Source of the DNA: Bog-532 sp963742865 | Lineage (GTDB): Bacteria > Actinomycetota > Actinomycetes > Streptosporangiales > Streptosporangiaceae | DNA length: 64,000 bases | Assembly: GCA_963742865.1 (NCBI GenBank) | Contig: CAVUNW010000077.1 | Span: 372,001-436,000 of the forward strand | Direction of reading: 5' to 3' | Shown here: in pieces, positions 43,781-51,852 of the stretch | Position numbering within the stretch: position 1 is the stretch's first letter | How the letters are laid out: each line of letters begins with the position of its first letter | The notes under the pieces: model-generated | Told to the model about the DNA's origin: nothing | Seen by the model: the letters and a program-made list of their open reading frames with translations, nothing else | Databases searched by the model: none | Position numbers and translations under genes: made by a program

Positions 43781-45217
43781 ATGGTCCCCCACCTGACCTA
43801 TCCAGAGGCAGTGGTCGTCGGTCTGTTCCAGGGGGTGACCGAGCTGTTCCCCGTGTCCAGCCTCGGCCACAGCGTGCTCATCCCGGCGCTGGTGGGCGGC
43901 AGCTGGGCGCGGGACCTGAGCATCTCCCGGCCGCATTCGCCGTATCTGGCGTTCATCGTCGGGCTGCACGTGGCCACCGCGATCGCCATGATCATTTACT
44001 TCTGGCGGGACTGGCTGCGGATCATCACCGGGTTCGTCACCTCGGTCGCGCACCGGCGCATCGAGACCGCCGACCAGAAGCTCGCCTGGATGATCGTTCT
44101 GGCCACCATCCCGATCGGCATCGTCGGCGCGCTGCTCCAGCACGCGGTGCAGAGCACGTTCGCCAAGCCCGTGGTGACCGCGATCTTCCTGACCGTCAAC
44201 GGCCTCGTCCTCTTCGGCGGCGAACGGCTCCGCCGCCGCGAGGTCGCGGCGTCACACCCGGCCGCCCCCCGGCCGGTGGCCGAGGAGACCTGGGTCGCCG
44301 GGCCCAACCGTAATCGCGCCATGACGCCGGGGGCGCGCCCGGAGGCGCGAGAGCGCGCCGCGATGGGGCCCGGGTCCCCCGGTGAGCGGGGATGGCCATA
44401 CGACGAGGCGCCGGGGCCCTACGACCGGGCGCCTGCGCCTTACGACCGGGGGCCTGGGCGCCACGACGGGACGGGCGGCTCCTACCCGGGTGCGCCGGGG
44501 TACTACGACCAGCCCGGGCCGTACGACCAGCCGGAGCCGTACGACCGCACGAGCCCTTACGACCGGTTGGGGTACTACCAGGCGGAACCCTACGACCGGG
44601 CACCCGGGCGCTACGCAGGCGACGCTGGACCCTACGACCGGGCACCCGGGCGCTACGCGGATGAGCGGGATGCCGCACCGTGGGGGCCGGCCGCGCCGCG
44701 CGCGCAGGCGGCCGCGCCACGCGCGCAGGTGGCCGCGTCACGCACGCAGGTGGCCGGGCGGCACTCGGCTGGTCAGCGCGCGGTCCGCCAGCAGGAGGCC
44801 ACCGAGGCCGTTGACGCCGACGCGCGGCTGGCTCAGGTGGGATATCTGCGGGGCACGGCCCTCGGCGCGCTGCAGATCTTCGCGCTGCTGCCCGGGATCA
44901 GCCGGGATGGTGTGGTCATGGTGGGCGGGATGTCCCGCGGGCTGTCGCGCCAGGACGCGGCGCGGTTCTCCTTCCTGCTGTCCGCGCCGGTCATCTTCGC
45001 CGCCGGGGCGCTCAAGCTCGGCGAGCTGACCGGCCCGGACGCCAGCGGCATCCGCGGCCAGGTGCTGGCGGGCAGCATCGTTTCGGGCGTCGGCGCGTTC
45101 CTGGCCCTCCGCTTCCTCGTGCGCTACCTGCAGGACCACACCCGCACGCTGATGCCGTTCGCGATCTACTGCCTGGTCGCCGGTATCGGCAGCGCCGTCT
45201 ACCTCTCCCTCACCTAG
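43781..45217 (+). CDS. uppP: undecaprenyl-diphosphatase with a long Tyr/Pro/Gly repeat insert
   Basis: The two conserved halves of UppP/BacA are intact. GLFQGVTELFPVSSLGHSVLIP (residues 13-34) carries the catalytic Glu region, and LLPGISRDGVVMVGGMSRGLSRQDAARFSFLLSAPVI (about residue 375) carries the catalytic Arg/Ser motif. UppP recycles undecaprenyl-PP to the monophosphate for cell-wall synthesis and gives bacitracin tolerance. Relatives have about 270 residues; this one has 478. The excess (about residues 150-345) is a hydrophilic loop of PYDRAPGRY/PYDQPEPY repeats, then Ala/Arg/Gln repeats, between the two membrane halves. Reading frame is kept throughout. The loop probably faces the cytoplasm, and its role is unknown. 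Confidence 0.88.
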   Translation: MVPHLTYPEAVVVGLFQGVTELFPVSSLGHSVLIPALVGGSWARDLSISRPHSPYLAFIVGLHVATAIAMIIYFWRDWLRIITGFVTSVAHRRIETADQKLAWMIVLATIPIGIVGALLQHAVQSTFAKPVVTAIFLTVNGLVLFGGERLRRREVAASHPAAPRPVAEETWVAGPNRNRAMTPGARPEARERAAMGPGSPGERGWPYDEAPGPYDRAPAPYDRGPGRHDGTGGSYPGAPGYYDQPGPYDQPEPYDRTSPYDRLGYYQAEPYDRAPGRYAGDAGPYDRAPGRYADERDAAPWGPAAPRAQAAAPRAQVAASRTQVAGRHSAGQRAVRQQEATEAVDADARLAQVGYLRGTALGALQIFALLPGISRDGVVMVGGMSRGLSRQDAARFSFLLSAPVIFAAGALKLGELTGPDASGIRGQVLAGSIVSGVGAFLALRFLVRYLQDHTRTLMPFAIYCLVAGIGSAVYLSLT

Positions 45218-45356
45218 GCTCACAGGGGTCTCCCGGGCTTCCCCCGCCTGGCGGCGGCCGTGCGCTTTTCTGGCCGGCGGCGTGTATCACACGGCGCGTC
45301 ACACCCTCCCTTCATTAAGGGACCTCACCCGTCGGACCGGCTTACAGGGGGCTGCC

Positions 45357-45614
45357 GTGGAGACTCGTGTGACGTTCATAGATTGCCCGACGTGCGGGCT
45401 GCCGGCCGAGGTGGAGCACCGGTACACGGTGACCTCGACCGACGGCCCGCTGGAGAGCGCGAAGATACGGTGCCCGCGCGGCCACTGGTTCAACGGCCCG
45501 CTGGAGTCACTGATTGGGACCCAGGTCCCGCCGGCGCGGCATCGGCCGGCGGCTGCGGCGCGGCGCCAGACGGCGTCAGCGTGGCGGCCCGGCTTCAACA
45601 ATCCGCAGGGATAG
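45357..45614 (+). CDS. small zinc-ribbon-like protein
   Basis: An 85-residue protein starting at GTG 45357 with AGGGGG five bases upstream. It has CPTCG (about residue 11) and a second CPRGHWFNGPLE (about residue 41), a two-knuckle metal site (Cys, Cys, Cys, His). The C-terminal third is basic and Ala-rich. The final residues and stop come from a short duplicated segment (see 45591-45681). The function is unknown; single-domain proteins of this sort often bind nucleic acid or a larger partner. Confidence 0.65.
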   Translation: METRVTFIDCPTCGLPAEVEHRYTVTSTDGPLESAKIRCPRGHWFNGPLESLIGTQVPPARHRPAAAARRQTASAWRPGFNNPQG

Positions 45615-45681
45615 ACCCAGCCGGTCATGTCAGCCGGGTGGCCCAGCGTCCACGATCCGCAGGGATAGGTCCAGCGGGTCA
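45591..45681. repeat. two 37-bp imperfect direct repeats across convergent gene ends
   Basis: Copy 1 at 45591-45627 and copy 2 at 45645-45681 are 30/37 identical, with ATCCGCAGGGATAG fully conserved. Copy 1 encodes the end of the zinc protein including its stop; copy 2 lies antisense within the last codons of the LLM gene. Confidence 0.75.
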
Positions 45682-46460
45682 AAGTGGATGAGTGACTCCA
45701 TCCACCAGGTCATGCCCGCCCGCGCCAGCGCGCCCAGATCCACGGTGGCGGGTTCCGCCCACGCGGGGCTGGCGTTCCCGGCGACCGCGACGTCAAAGGG
45801 CCGATCAGCGGGCAGGCCCGCACGACGGAGCGCCGCGACGGTCCCGGCAGCCTCGTCCGGCGTCAGCGCGCGGCCACCAGGATTGGGGAAGATGCCGTCG
45901 CAGGCGGCGGCCCGGCGGATGACCCGCGGAGCGTCAGCCGAGCTGGCCATCCACACCGGGATGGCGTGCGGTTCCGGCGCAGACTTCTCCAGGTCCACGT
46001 GATAAGACCCGCCCTGGTGACGGTAGGCCCGGCCGGACCAGAGCGCCCGCATGACCTCCAGTCCCTCGCTGAGCAGAGCCGAACGGTCCCGCGGGCCGCC
46101 CGGCTCGCCGAAGCGGCTGAAGTCACCGGACTCGTCCGAACCCAGCCCGGCACCGAGAATCAGCCGTCCGCCGGACAGCCGGCTGACCGTGGCCGCGTGC
46201 CGGGCCACCACCCACGGACGGCGGCGGGGCAGCGGGGTGGCCATCGGGCCGAGCCGCAGCCGCCGGGTGGCCTGAGCGATGGCGGCCAACGTGGTCCACG
46301 GGTCGGCGATCGGCAGGCCCTCGTACACCAGGTGGTCCCAGAGGAAGATCCCGTCCCATCCGGCCGCCTCCGCCCGCACCGCCAGGTCAACGAGCACCAC
46401 CGGGTCACCGAACGGCCCGAACGGCGGCAGGTACAAGCCGTACCGCACGCGGTCGCTCAT
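45630..46460 (-). CDS. LLM-class (F420-dependent-type) oxidoreductase
   Basis: A 276-residue luciferase-like monooxygenase fold protein: YGLYLPPFGPFGDPVVLVDLA, EAAGWDGIFLWDHL (residues 31-44), ARHAATVSRLSGGRLILGAGLG (about 85) and EGLEVMRALWSG. Actinobacterial members of this subgroup usually take hydride from coenzyme F420H2, although some use FMN. The substrate is unknown. It is divergent from the serpin remnant and convergent with the zinc protein. Confidence 0.88.
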   Translation of the reverse strand: MSDRVRYGLYLPPFGPFGDPVVLVDLAVRAEAAGWDGIFLWDHLVYEGLPIADPWTTLAAIAQATRRLRLGPMATPLPRRRPWVVARHAATVSRLSGGRLILGAGLGSDESGDFSRFGEPGGPRDRSALLSEGLEVMRALWSGRAYRHQGGSYHVDLEKSAPEPHAIPVWMASSADAPRVIRRAAACDGIFPNPGGRALTPDEAAGTVAALRRAGLPADRPFDVAVAGNASPAWAEPATVDLGALARAGMTWWMESLIHFDPLDLSLRIVDAGPPG

Positions 46461-46511
46461 TTAACGCCCGGGCGACACTGCTCGCGGTCCGCGGTCCGTG
46501 GTCGCACGTCC

Positions 46512-46955
46512 ATGTCACCATTGGAGGCTGGCGGCGTGGCAGGCCAGGGAATCGCCACGGCGACGGACGGGCAGATTCCGCAGCTGCTCCCGCCCGGGTC
46601 GCTGCGGGGGATCGGGTGGGTGCTGACCGACGCGCTCTACCTGAACGCGGCGTGGGCGACGCCATTTCAGCCCACGGAGACGACGACAGGAACGTTCAGC
46701 ACGGCGGGGAACCAGCAGGTCAGCGTGAAGTTCATGAACGGCGGCGCGTTCCGCACGGCCACGGCCGCGGGCTGGACGGCCGTATCCCTCCCCTACCGGG
46801 GCGGGAAGCTGGCGATGGTGGCGCTGCTGCCCGCCGCGAGCAGCGGGAACTGCGCGCTGCCGTCGGCGGCGACGCTGGCTGGGCTGACCACGCGGCTGAA
46901 AGGAGCGGGGACGGGCGCGGCGGGTGCGGGAACGGGCGCGGCCGCAGGAGCCTAG
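46512..46955 (+). pseudogene. serpin fragment (central part only)
   Basis: About 145 codons match the middle of a serpin. The stretch ATDGQIPQLLPPGSL leads into WVLTDALYLNAAWATPFQPTET (the strand-3A region) and then WTAVSLPYRGGKLAMVALLPA. The first 130 or so residues and the whole C-terminal part with the reactive-centre loop are missing, and the frame ends in a Gly/Ala/Thr repeat. A serpin cannot inhibit proteases without that loop, so this is a gene remnant unless the piece has a new use. Confidence 0.75.
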
Positions 46956-47000
46956 GCCGCCGGAGCGTCGCCGGGATGTCCGGCACAGGAGGAGCGCGGG

Positions 47001-47882
47001 TTAGCCGAGCGTCTTCTCGAACCAGTGGTGGGCGTAGGGCTCGTCGTTGAACGGCGCGACCTCCTGGTACCCGGCGGAGCGGTACATGGCGATCGCCTCG
47101 CCCAGGGTCCGGTTGGTTTCCAGCTGGACGGCGGAAGCGTGCCGGGCCGTCGCGCGGGCCTCCAGTTCGGTGAGCAGGCGGCGGCCGAGCCCGAGGCCGC
47201 GAACAGCGGGCGACACCCACATCCGCTTGATGTAGGCGGGCGCGCCGTCGTGGAACCGGATCCCGCCGCAGCCCACCGGCTCACCGTGCAGGCTGGCCAC
47301 CAGGAAGAGACCGGCCGGCGGGGTCATCTCATCGTCACTTATCAGGCTCCGGGCCGGATCGAAGCCACCGTCGAACCGGCCGCCGATCTCGCCGAAGTAG
47401 GCCTGCAGGCAGGAACGGGCGCCGGAATCCCGGGGATTCCGCTCGGTCACCTCGACCGCCGAGGCGGTCAGCAGCCGCTCGGTTTCGGCCATCGACTGCA
47501 CCAGCCGGGTGCGCTGCCGCCGGCTGAGCGGGCCGAGGATGGCGGCAGCCGCCTCGTCGGAGCGCTGGTCCAGTACCGCCCGTTCGGCCAGCCCGGCCGC
47601 GGTCAGCCGGACGGTACGGACCCGCCCGTCGGCCCCGCTGGGCTCCACGACCACCAGGCCGTCGTTCTGCAGGGCCCGCAGCAGCCGGCTCAGATACCCC
47701 GAATCCAGGTCCAGCCAGGACCGCAGCCGCCGGACATCGCTGCCATCCAGGCCGATCTCCCAGAGCAGGCGTGCCTGCCCCAGCGGGCGGTCGCGGGAAA
47801 GGAACGCCTCGTTCAGCGCGCCGATCCGCTGCGTCACGGTCCGGTTGAAGCTCCGGACCTGACTGACCATTTCCTCGTCCAT
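47001..47882 (-). CDS. MarR-GNAT fusion regulator
   Basis: A 293-residue protein with a MarR winged helix (residues about 8-145: LLWEIGLDGSDVRRLRSWLDLDSGYLSRLLRALQNDGLV). A GNAT acetyltransferase domain (about 150-293) has the acetyl-CoA loop VRGLGLGRRLL. These bifunctional proteins are common and mostly unstudied; the acetyltransferase part may sense or modify a metabolite. ATG 47882 lies inside a perfect 24-bp palindrome that also carries its -10 box, so it almost certainly controls its own leaderless transcript. Confidence 0.88.
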   Translation of the reverse strand: MDEEMVSQVRSFNRTVTQRIGALNEAFLSRDRPLGQARLLWEIGLDGSDVRRLRSWLDLDSGYLSRLLRALQNDGLVVVEPSGADGRVRTVRLTAAGLAERAVLDQRSDEAAAAILGPLSRRQRTRLVQSMAETERLLTASAVEVTERNPRDSGARSCLQAYFGEIGGRFDGGFDPARSLISDDEMTPPAGLFLVASLHGEPVGCGGIRFHDGAPAYIKRMWVSPAVRGLGLGRRLLTELEARATARHASAVQLETNRTLGEAIAMYRSAGYQEVAPFNDEPYAHHWFEKTLG

Positions 47883-47904
47883 TCTCTGACTATAGTCAGA
47901 GAAT
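47881..47904 (-). promoter_or_regulatory. perfect 24-bp palindromic operator overlapping the MarR-GNAT start
   Basis: ATTCTCTGACTA and its reverse complement abut. On the minus strand the palindrome centre is the -10 box TATAGT. The ATG begins six bases later, with its first two bases still in the palindrome. TCGTCA lies 16 bases upstream as a possible -35. Confidence 0.8.
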
Positions 47905-47967
47905 TCTTCTTGACGAGCCTCATCTCCCGGGCCCCCGCCGCTCGCGGCGGGGACCGCGCGTATTGAG

Positions 47968-48189
47968 TCACGAAGCGCGGGCGAGCCGGGTCAGGGACAG
48001 CACGAAGATGGACGACAGCACCCAGCCGAGCAGGGTGGCGGCGTTCAGCCACCACTCCATGAACGACCCGCCCGGGGCGTGCGGATCGGGATACCAGGTG
48101 GACCGCTGCTCCAGCGAAACCAGCGGGACCACCGTATCGATCGTGTAGAGGACCGGGCTGAAACAGCGCACCTGCCCGACCTCTTCCAT
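47968..48189 (-). CDS. small two-helix membrane protein
   Basis: A 73-residue protein starting at ATG 48189, seven bases after GGAG. SPVLYTIDTVVPLVSLEQRSTWYP precedes a helix WLNAATLLGWVLSSIFVLSL. The segment resembles the C-terminal end of larger membrane proteins of the pentapeptide-repeat group (VLYTIDTVVPLVSLEQ). It may therefore be a free-standing relic, though the ribosome site argues that it is expressed. Function unknown. Confidence 0.5.
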   Translation of the reverse strand: MEEVGQVRCFSPVLYTIDTVVPLVSLEQRSTWYPDPHAPGGSFMEWWLNAATLLGWVLSSIFVLSLTRLARAS

Positions 48190-48264
48190 GGCGTACTCCT
48201 ACCCTCGGCGGCGGCAACGGCGGCAGCTTCCGCTACTTTGCCAGTCTCCAAACCATGGCGGTCC

Positions 48265-48311
48265 GATCGGCGTCGGAAAACCGCAGATACTGCGGAAAAC
48301 CGACGCCGATC
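48265..48311. repeat. nested inverted repeat with symmetrical A4/A4 internal loop
   Basis: An outer 12-bp stem (GATCGGCGTCGG and CCGACGCCGATC) is followed on each side by AAAA. An inner 6-bp stem (CCGCAG and CTGCGG) closes on ATA. The 48190-48563 gap otherwise shows no gene. It might be a terminator for the STAS gene, a small structured RNA, or a protein site. Confidence 0.75.
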
Positions 48312-48563
48312 ATGAAAGTTACCGTTTAGAGGCGGCTTTCTGAGCAGGGTCAAGGGCCGGTGTGACTCGTGTGCTTGGCGTGCTCCATCGGATTTGGGCA
48401 GCGCCGTTTCTGCCGCCTGAGAGATGCAGGCGAGAAGGCGCGGCGCATTCCCCTCGGAACGCGCCGCGCATATCGTCAGCGACGTGCTAACCGGTGACGA
48501 CCGCCCTTTGCGCGGATGACGAACGGCGGACGCTGCTGGGGCATCGGGCGCTCCTGCGGTCTA

Positions 48564-48932
48564 CTACGTGTCCCGCGCGACGCTGGCGTACGGAAGGTCG
48601 TCGATGACCGTCAGGATGGCGGCCAGGCCGACGATCGCGAGCTTGCGGGCCAGCTGCGCGGCGGGCCGCAGCACCACCAGCGAACCGCCCCGGGCCTTAG
48701 CCACCTTCGCCGCGACCACCAGGCAGGCCATGCCTGAGGAATCGCAGAAGTCGAGCTCCCCGACGTCCACGCAGATACGCGGCTCTCCGGTCCTCCCGAT
48801 GAGCCGCAACAGGCAATCGCTGAGTTTGCCCTGCGTCGCGTAGTCCAGCTCGCCGGTCACCCGGACGATTGTCCATAGCACTTGCTGCTCAACCGAAACC
48901 GAAAGCAACGGTTGCTGCCCATTCTGGGCCAA
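48564..48932 (-). CDS. STAS-domain anti-sigma-factor antagonist-like protein
   Basis: A 122-residue STAS protein: VRVTGELDYATQGKLSDCLLRL and VDVGELDFCDSSGMACLVVAAKVAKARGG. The Ser of the DSSG motif is the usual phosphorylation site. These proteins bind anti-sigma kinases when dephosphorylated by SpoIIE phosphatases, two of which are in this window. TTG 48932 has GGGAGG four bases upstream and starts the conserved part. In-frame ATG codons further up (for example 49079) lie in the typA tail region and lack ribosome sites. Confidence 0.85.
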   Translation of the reverse strand: MAQNGQQPLLSVSVEQQVLWTIVRVTGELDYATQGKLSDCLLRLIGRTGEPRICVDVGELDFCDSSGMACLVVAAKVAKARGGSLVVLRPAAQLARKLAIVGLAAILTVIDDLPYASVARDT

Positions 48933-49105
48933 GATCCCTCCCGCCGGCCGTCCGAGAGGCACCGCAGCGAGTAAATGTGCGCATGCGGCAGCCATTAACA
49001 CCGCCCTCCCGGCGGGAACAGCTGGCTTCACAACCGTTGCCGAAAACCTTAACAAACCGCAGGGAAGCGGGATGTCATCCATGCGCGTTCTTAACGCACG
49101 GCCGG

Positions 49106-51014
49106 TCAGCCCTCCTGAGCGCCGCGGGACTTGCGGGCGCGCATGCGGCCGCGCTCCTTGCCGTCCAGGACGGCCTTGCGCAAGCGGACCGCGTCCGGCG
49201 TGACTTCGACGCATTCGTCGTCGGCACAGAACTCGAGCGCCTGTTCCAGGCTGAGCAGCCGCGGCGGAACGAGCCGCTCCAGTTCGTCGGCGGTGGACTG
49301 ACGGACGTTGGTCACCTTGCGCTCGCGGCAGATGTTGACATCCATCTCGTCGGACCGGGAGTTCTCGCCGACGATCATGCCCTCGTACACCTCGGTGCCG
49401 GGCGAGACGAACAGCGAACCGCGCTCCTGCAGGCTGAACATCGCGTACGCGGCAGCGTTCCCGGTGCGGTCAGCGACCAGCGACCCGGACGGCCGGGTCC
49501 GCAGATCGCCGGACCAGGGCTCGTACCCCTCGAACACGTGGTGCGCGATGCCGGTGCCGCGGGTGTCGGACAGGAACTGCGTACGGAAGCCGATCAGGCC
49601 ACGGGAGGGCACCACGAAGTCGAGGCGGACCCAGCCCGTGCCGTGGTTGGTCATGCTCTCCATCCGGCCCTTGCGCACGGCCAGGAGCGAGGTCACGGCG
49701 CCGAGATAGTCCTCGGGCACGTCGACGGCCAGCCGCTCCACGGGCTCATGCACCTTGCCGTCCACTTCCCGGGTGACCACCTGGGGACGGCCGACGGTCA
49801 GCTCGTAACCTTCGCGCCGCATGGTCTCCACGAGCACGGCCAGGGCCAGCTCACCGCGGCCCTGCACCTCCCAGGTGTCCGGCCGCTCGGTGGGCAGCAC
49901 CCGCAGCGACACGTTGCCGACCAGTTCCCGGTCGAGCCGGTCCTTGACCAGGCGCGCGGTCACCTTGGTGCCCTTCGCGCGGCCGGCCAGCGGCGAGGTG
50001 TTCACGCCGATCGTCATGGAGATCGCGGGCTCGTCCACGGTAATGAGGGGCAGCGGGCGGGGGTCCTCCACGTCGGCGATCGTCTCGCCGATCATGATGT
50101 CCGGGAATCCCGGCGATCGCCGCGATGTCCCCCGGGCCGGCGGAATCGGCCGGTACGCGGTCCAGCGCCTCGGTCAGGAACAGCTCGGAGATCTTCACGC
50201 GCTCCAGGGAGCCGTCCCGGCGGCACAGCATCGCCTGCTGGCCCCGCCGCATCGTGCCGTTGTAGATGCGGCACAGCGCGATCCGGCCCAGGTACGACGA
50301 CGCGTCGAGGTTCGTGACGTGCGCCTGCAGCGGCGCGTCCGGGTCATACGACGGCGCGAGCACGGTCTCGCGGAGCACCCGGAACAACGGCTCCAGGTCA
50401 GGCGACTCGGGCAGTTCGCCGTTCGCCTGCCGCTCGAGGGAGGCGCGCCCGGCGCGGGCGGCGGCGTACACGATCGGGAACTCGATCTGCTCCTCGGTCG
50501 CGTCGAGGTCGATGAACAGCTCGTAGCAGGCGTCCACCACCTCGGCGATCCGGGCGTCGGCCCGGTCGACCTTGTTGATCACGAGGATGACCGGGAGGTT
50601 GGCCTCCAGCGTCTTGCGCAGCACGAACCTGGTCTGCGGCAGCGGTCCCTCGCTCGCGTCCACCAGCAGCACGACGCCGTCCACCATGGACAGGCCGCGC
50701 TCAACCTCGCCACCGAAGTCCGCGTGGCCCGGGGTGTCAACGATGTTGATGACAAGCCCGTCATGATGCACCGCGGTGTTCTTGGCCAGGATCGTGATGC
50801 CCTTCTCCCGCTCCAGGTCGCCGGAGTCCATCACCCGCTCGGCGACGTGCGACCCGGCGCGGAAGGCACCGGACTGCCAGAGCATGGCGTCCACCAGCGT
50901 GGTCTTGCCGTGGTCGACGTGCGCGACGATGGCGACGTTCCTGATCTCGTCGCGGGTCGCGCGGGTCTGCAGCTCGCCGGCGGCCGGTCCGGCCTGGACG
51001 TTACGTGTGGGCAT
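49106..51014 (-). CDS. typA: translational GTPase TypA/BipA (frameshifted)
   Basis: A ribosome-binding GTPase of about 636 residues. G1 is VAHVDHGKTTLVDAML (residues 29-44), G3 VDTPGHADFGGEVERGL, G4 VINKVDRADAR. Domain II, then the BipA C-terminal domain (FEGYEPWSGDLRTRPSGSLVADRTGNAAAYAMFSLQERG), follow. At about 50103 the frame breaks in AGIPGHH; AGIPDIMIGETIADVEDPRPLPL continues in the next frame, so one C in a short run is extra. Since typA is broadly conserved, this indel is probably a sequencing error. It assists ribosome assembly and stress growth. Confidence 0.93.
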
Positions 51015-51193
51015 GCGAAATCTCGCTCGGTTCTGTGCGGGGAGGTGCCGCGCGATGCGGCGGCCTGGCCAGTTTATGCGGCCCCGGCCGGCGCGGCAGT
51101 GCTAAGCGCCGCACGGCGAGAAACGCCGTAGTTCCCAGGGCTCCAGGTTGTAAAACACACAGGCTCGCTGGGACATTCCGGTGCAGGTCAAGG

Positions 51194-51322
51194 GGGCCTT
51201 AGGCGCTCCTCCGGCGCGCGTCCGGGGGCCTTAGAGGCCACCCGGGTTCCCGGCTCCGGGCCTAAGGCAGCCTGCTGCCGCAGAGATAAGGAATTCGCCC
51301 GATGCGGCGGGAGGGGCCTTAC
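51194..51322. repeat. four GGGCCTTAG-type elements upstream of the LuxR region
   Basis: GGCCTTAGG (51194-51203), GGGGCCTTAG (51225-51234), inverted GGGCCTAAGG (51258-51267) and GGGGCCTTAC (51313-51322) lie in the 363-base gap between typA and the next gene. No gene is seen in this gap. The second and third can pair as a hairpin. Confidence 0.5.
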
Positions 51323-51377
51323 GGCGAACCTGAATGTGCGGGCGATCGGCAGGTCGCCTCATCGGGAGGAGAAAACC

Positions 51378-51662
51378 ATGCATCCGGAAATGATGCGCAC
51401 GATCGCCATTCTGCAGATGGCGGACTGGCAGGCTGAAGCACAGGCCAGGGGGCGCGTCAGGCTTACGCGCCAGGCCCGCAAGGACCGGCGGCGGGGTCAC
51501 TTCCCCGGCCCGCTCGCCGGTGTCCGCGTACCCGACTATGTGGACGGTTCCTTCCGCCCCGGTGCCCGGCCGGCCGGGCACACATCCGGGCCGGATGGTG
51601 CCGGATCCGCGGCCCCGGCCACGGCGGGCGGCCGCGGTATCACCGGCCGGGACGCGGCCTGA
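51378..51662 (+). CDS. small basic protein upstream of the LuxR regulator
   Basis: A 94-residue protein; ATG 51378 has GGAGGAG five bases upstream. The first 40 residues (MHPEMMRTIAILQMADWQAE, then a basic RLTRQARKDRRRG) form an amphipathic helix. The rest is Gly/Ala/Pro-rich. Similar short genes occur widely in actinobacteria without known function. Confidence 0.6.
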   Translation: MHPEMMRTIAILQMADWQAEAQARGRVRLTRQARKDRRRGHFPGPLAGVRVPDYVDGSFRPGARPAGHTSGPDGAGSAAPATAGGRGITGRDAA

Positions 51663-51852
51663 GACACGGGCCGCGATGACCGTGCCAGAGCCGGGCGCCG
51701 TCCCCTCAGAGGTAATGCTGGCCCGGGGGGACGGCCCTGTCGTCCCCCCGGCGCGAGGGGACGAGGTAATCGGGGTTTCTGCGGGCCAGGGCCGGGATGG
51801 CGGGCCGTTTAATCTTTCGGAATTGTCAGCGCCTGATGGCATTCTGGAGGGC

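Noticed and set aside
45966..46511. Plus-strand frame joined to the serpin fragment
   Set aside because: It is antisense to the LLM oxidoreductase; only the part after 46512 has serpin similarity.
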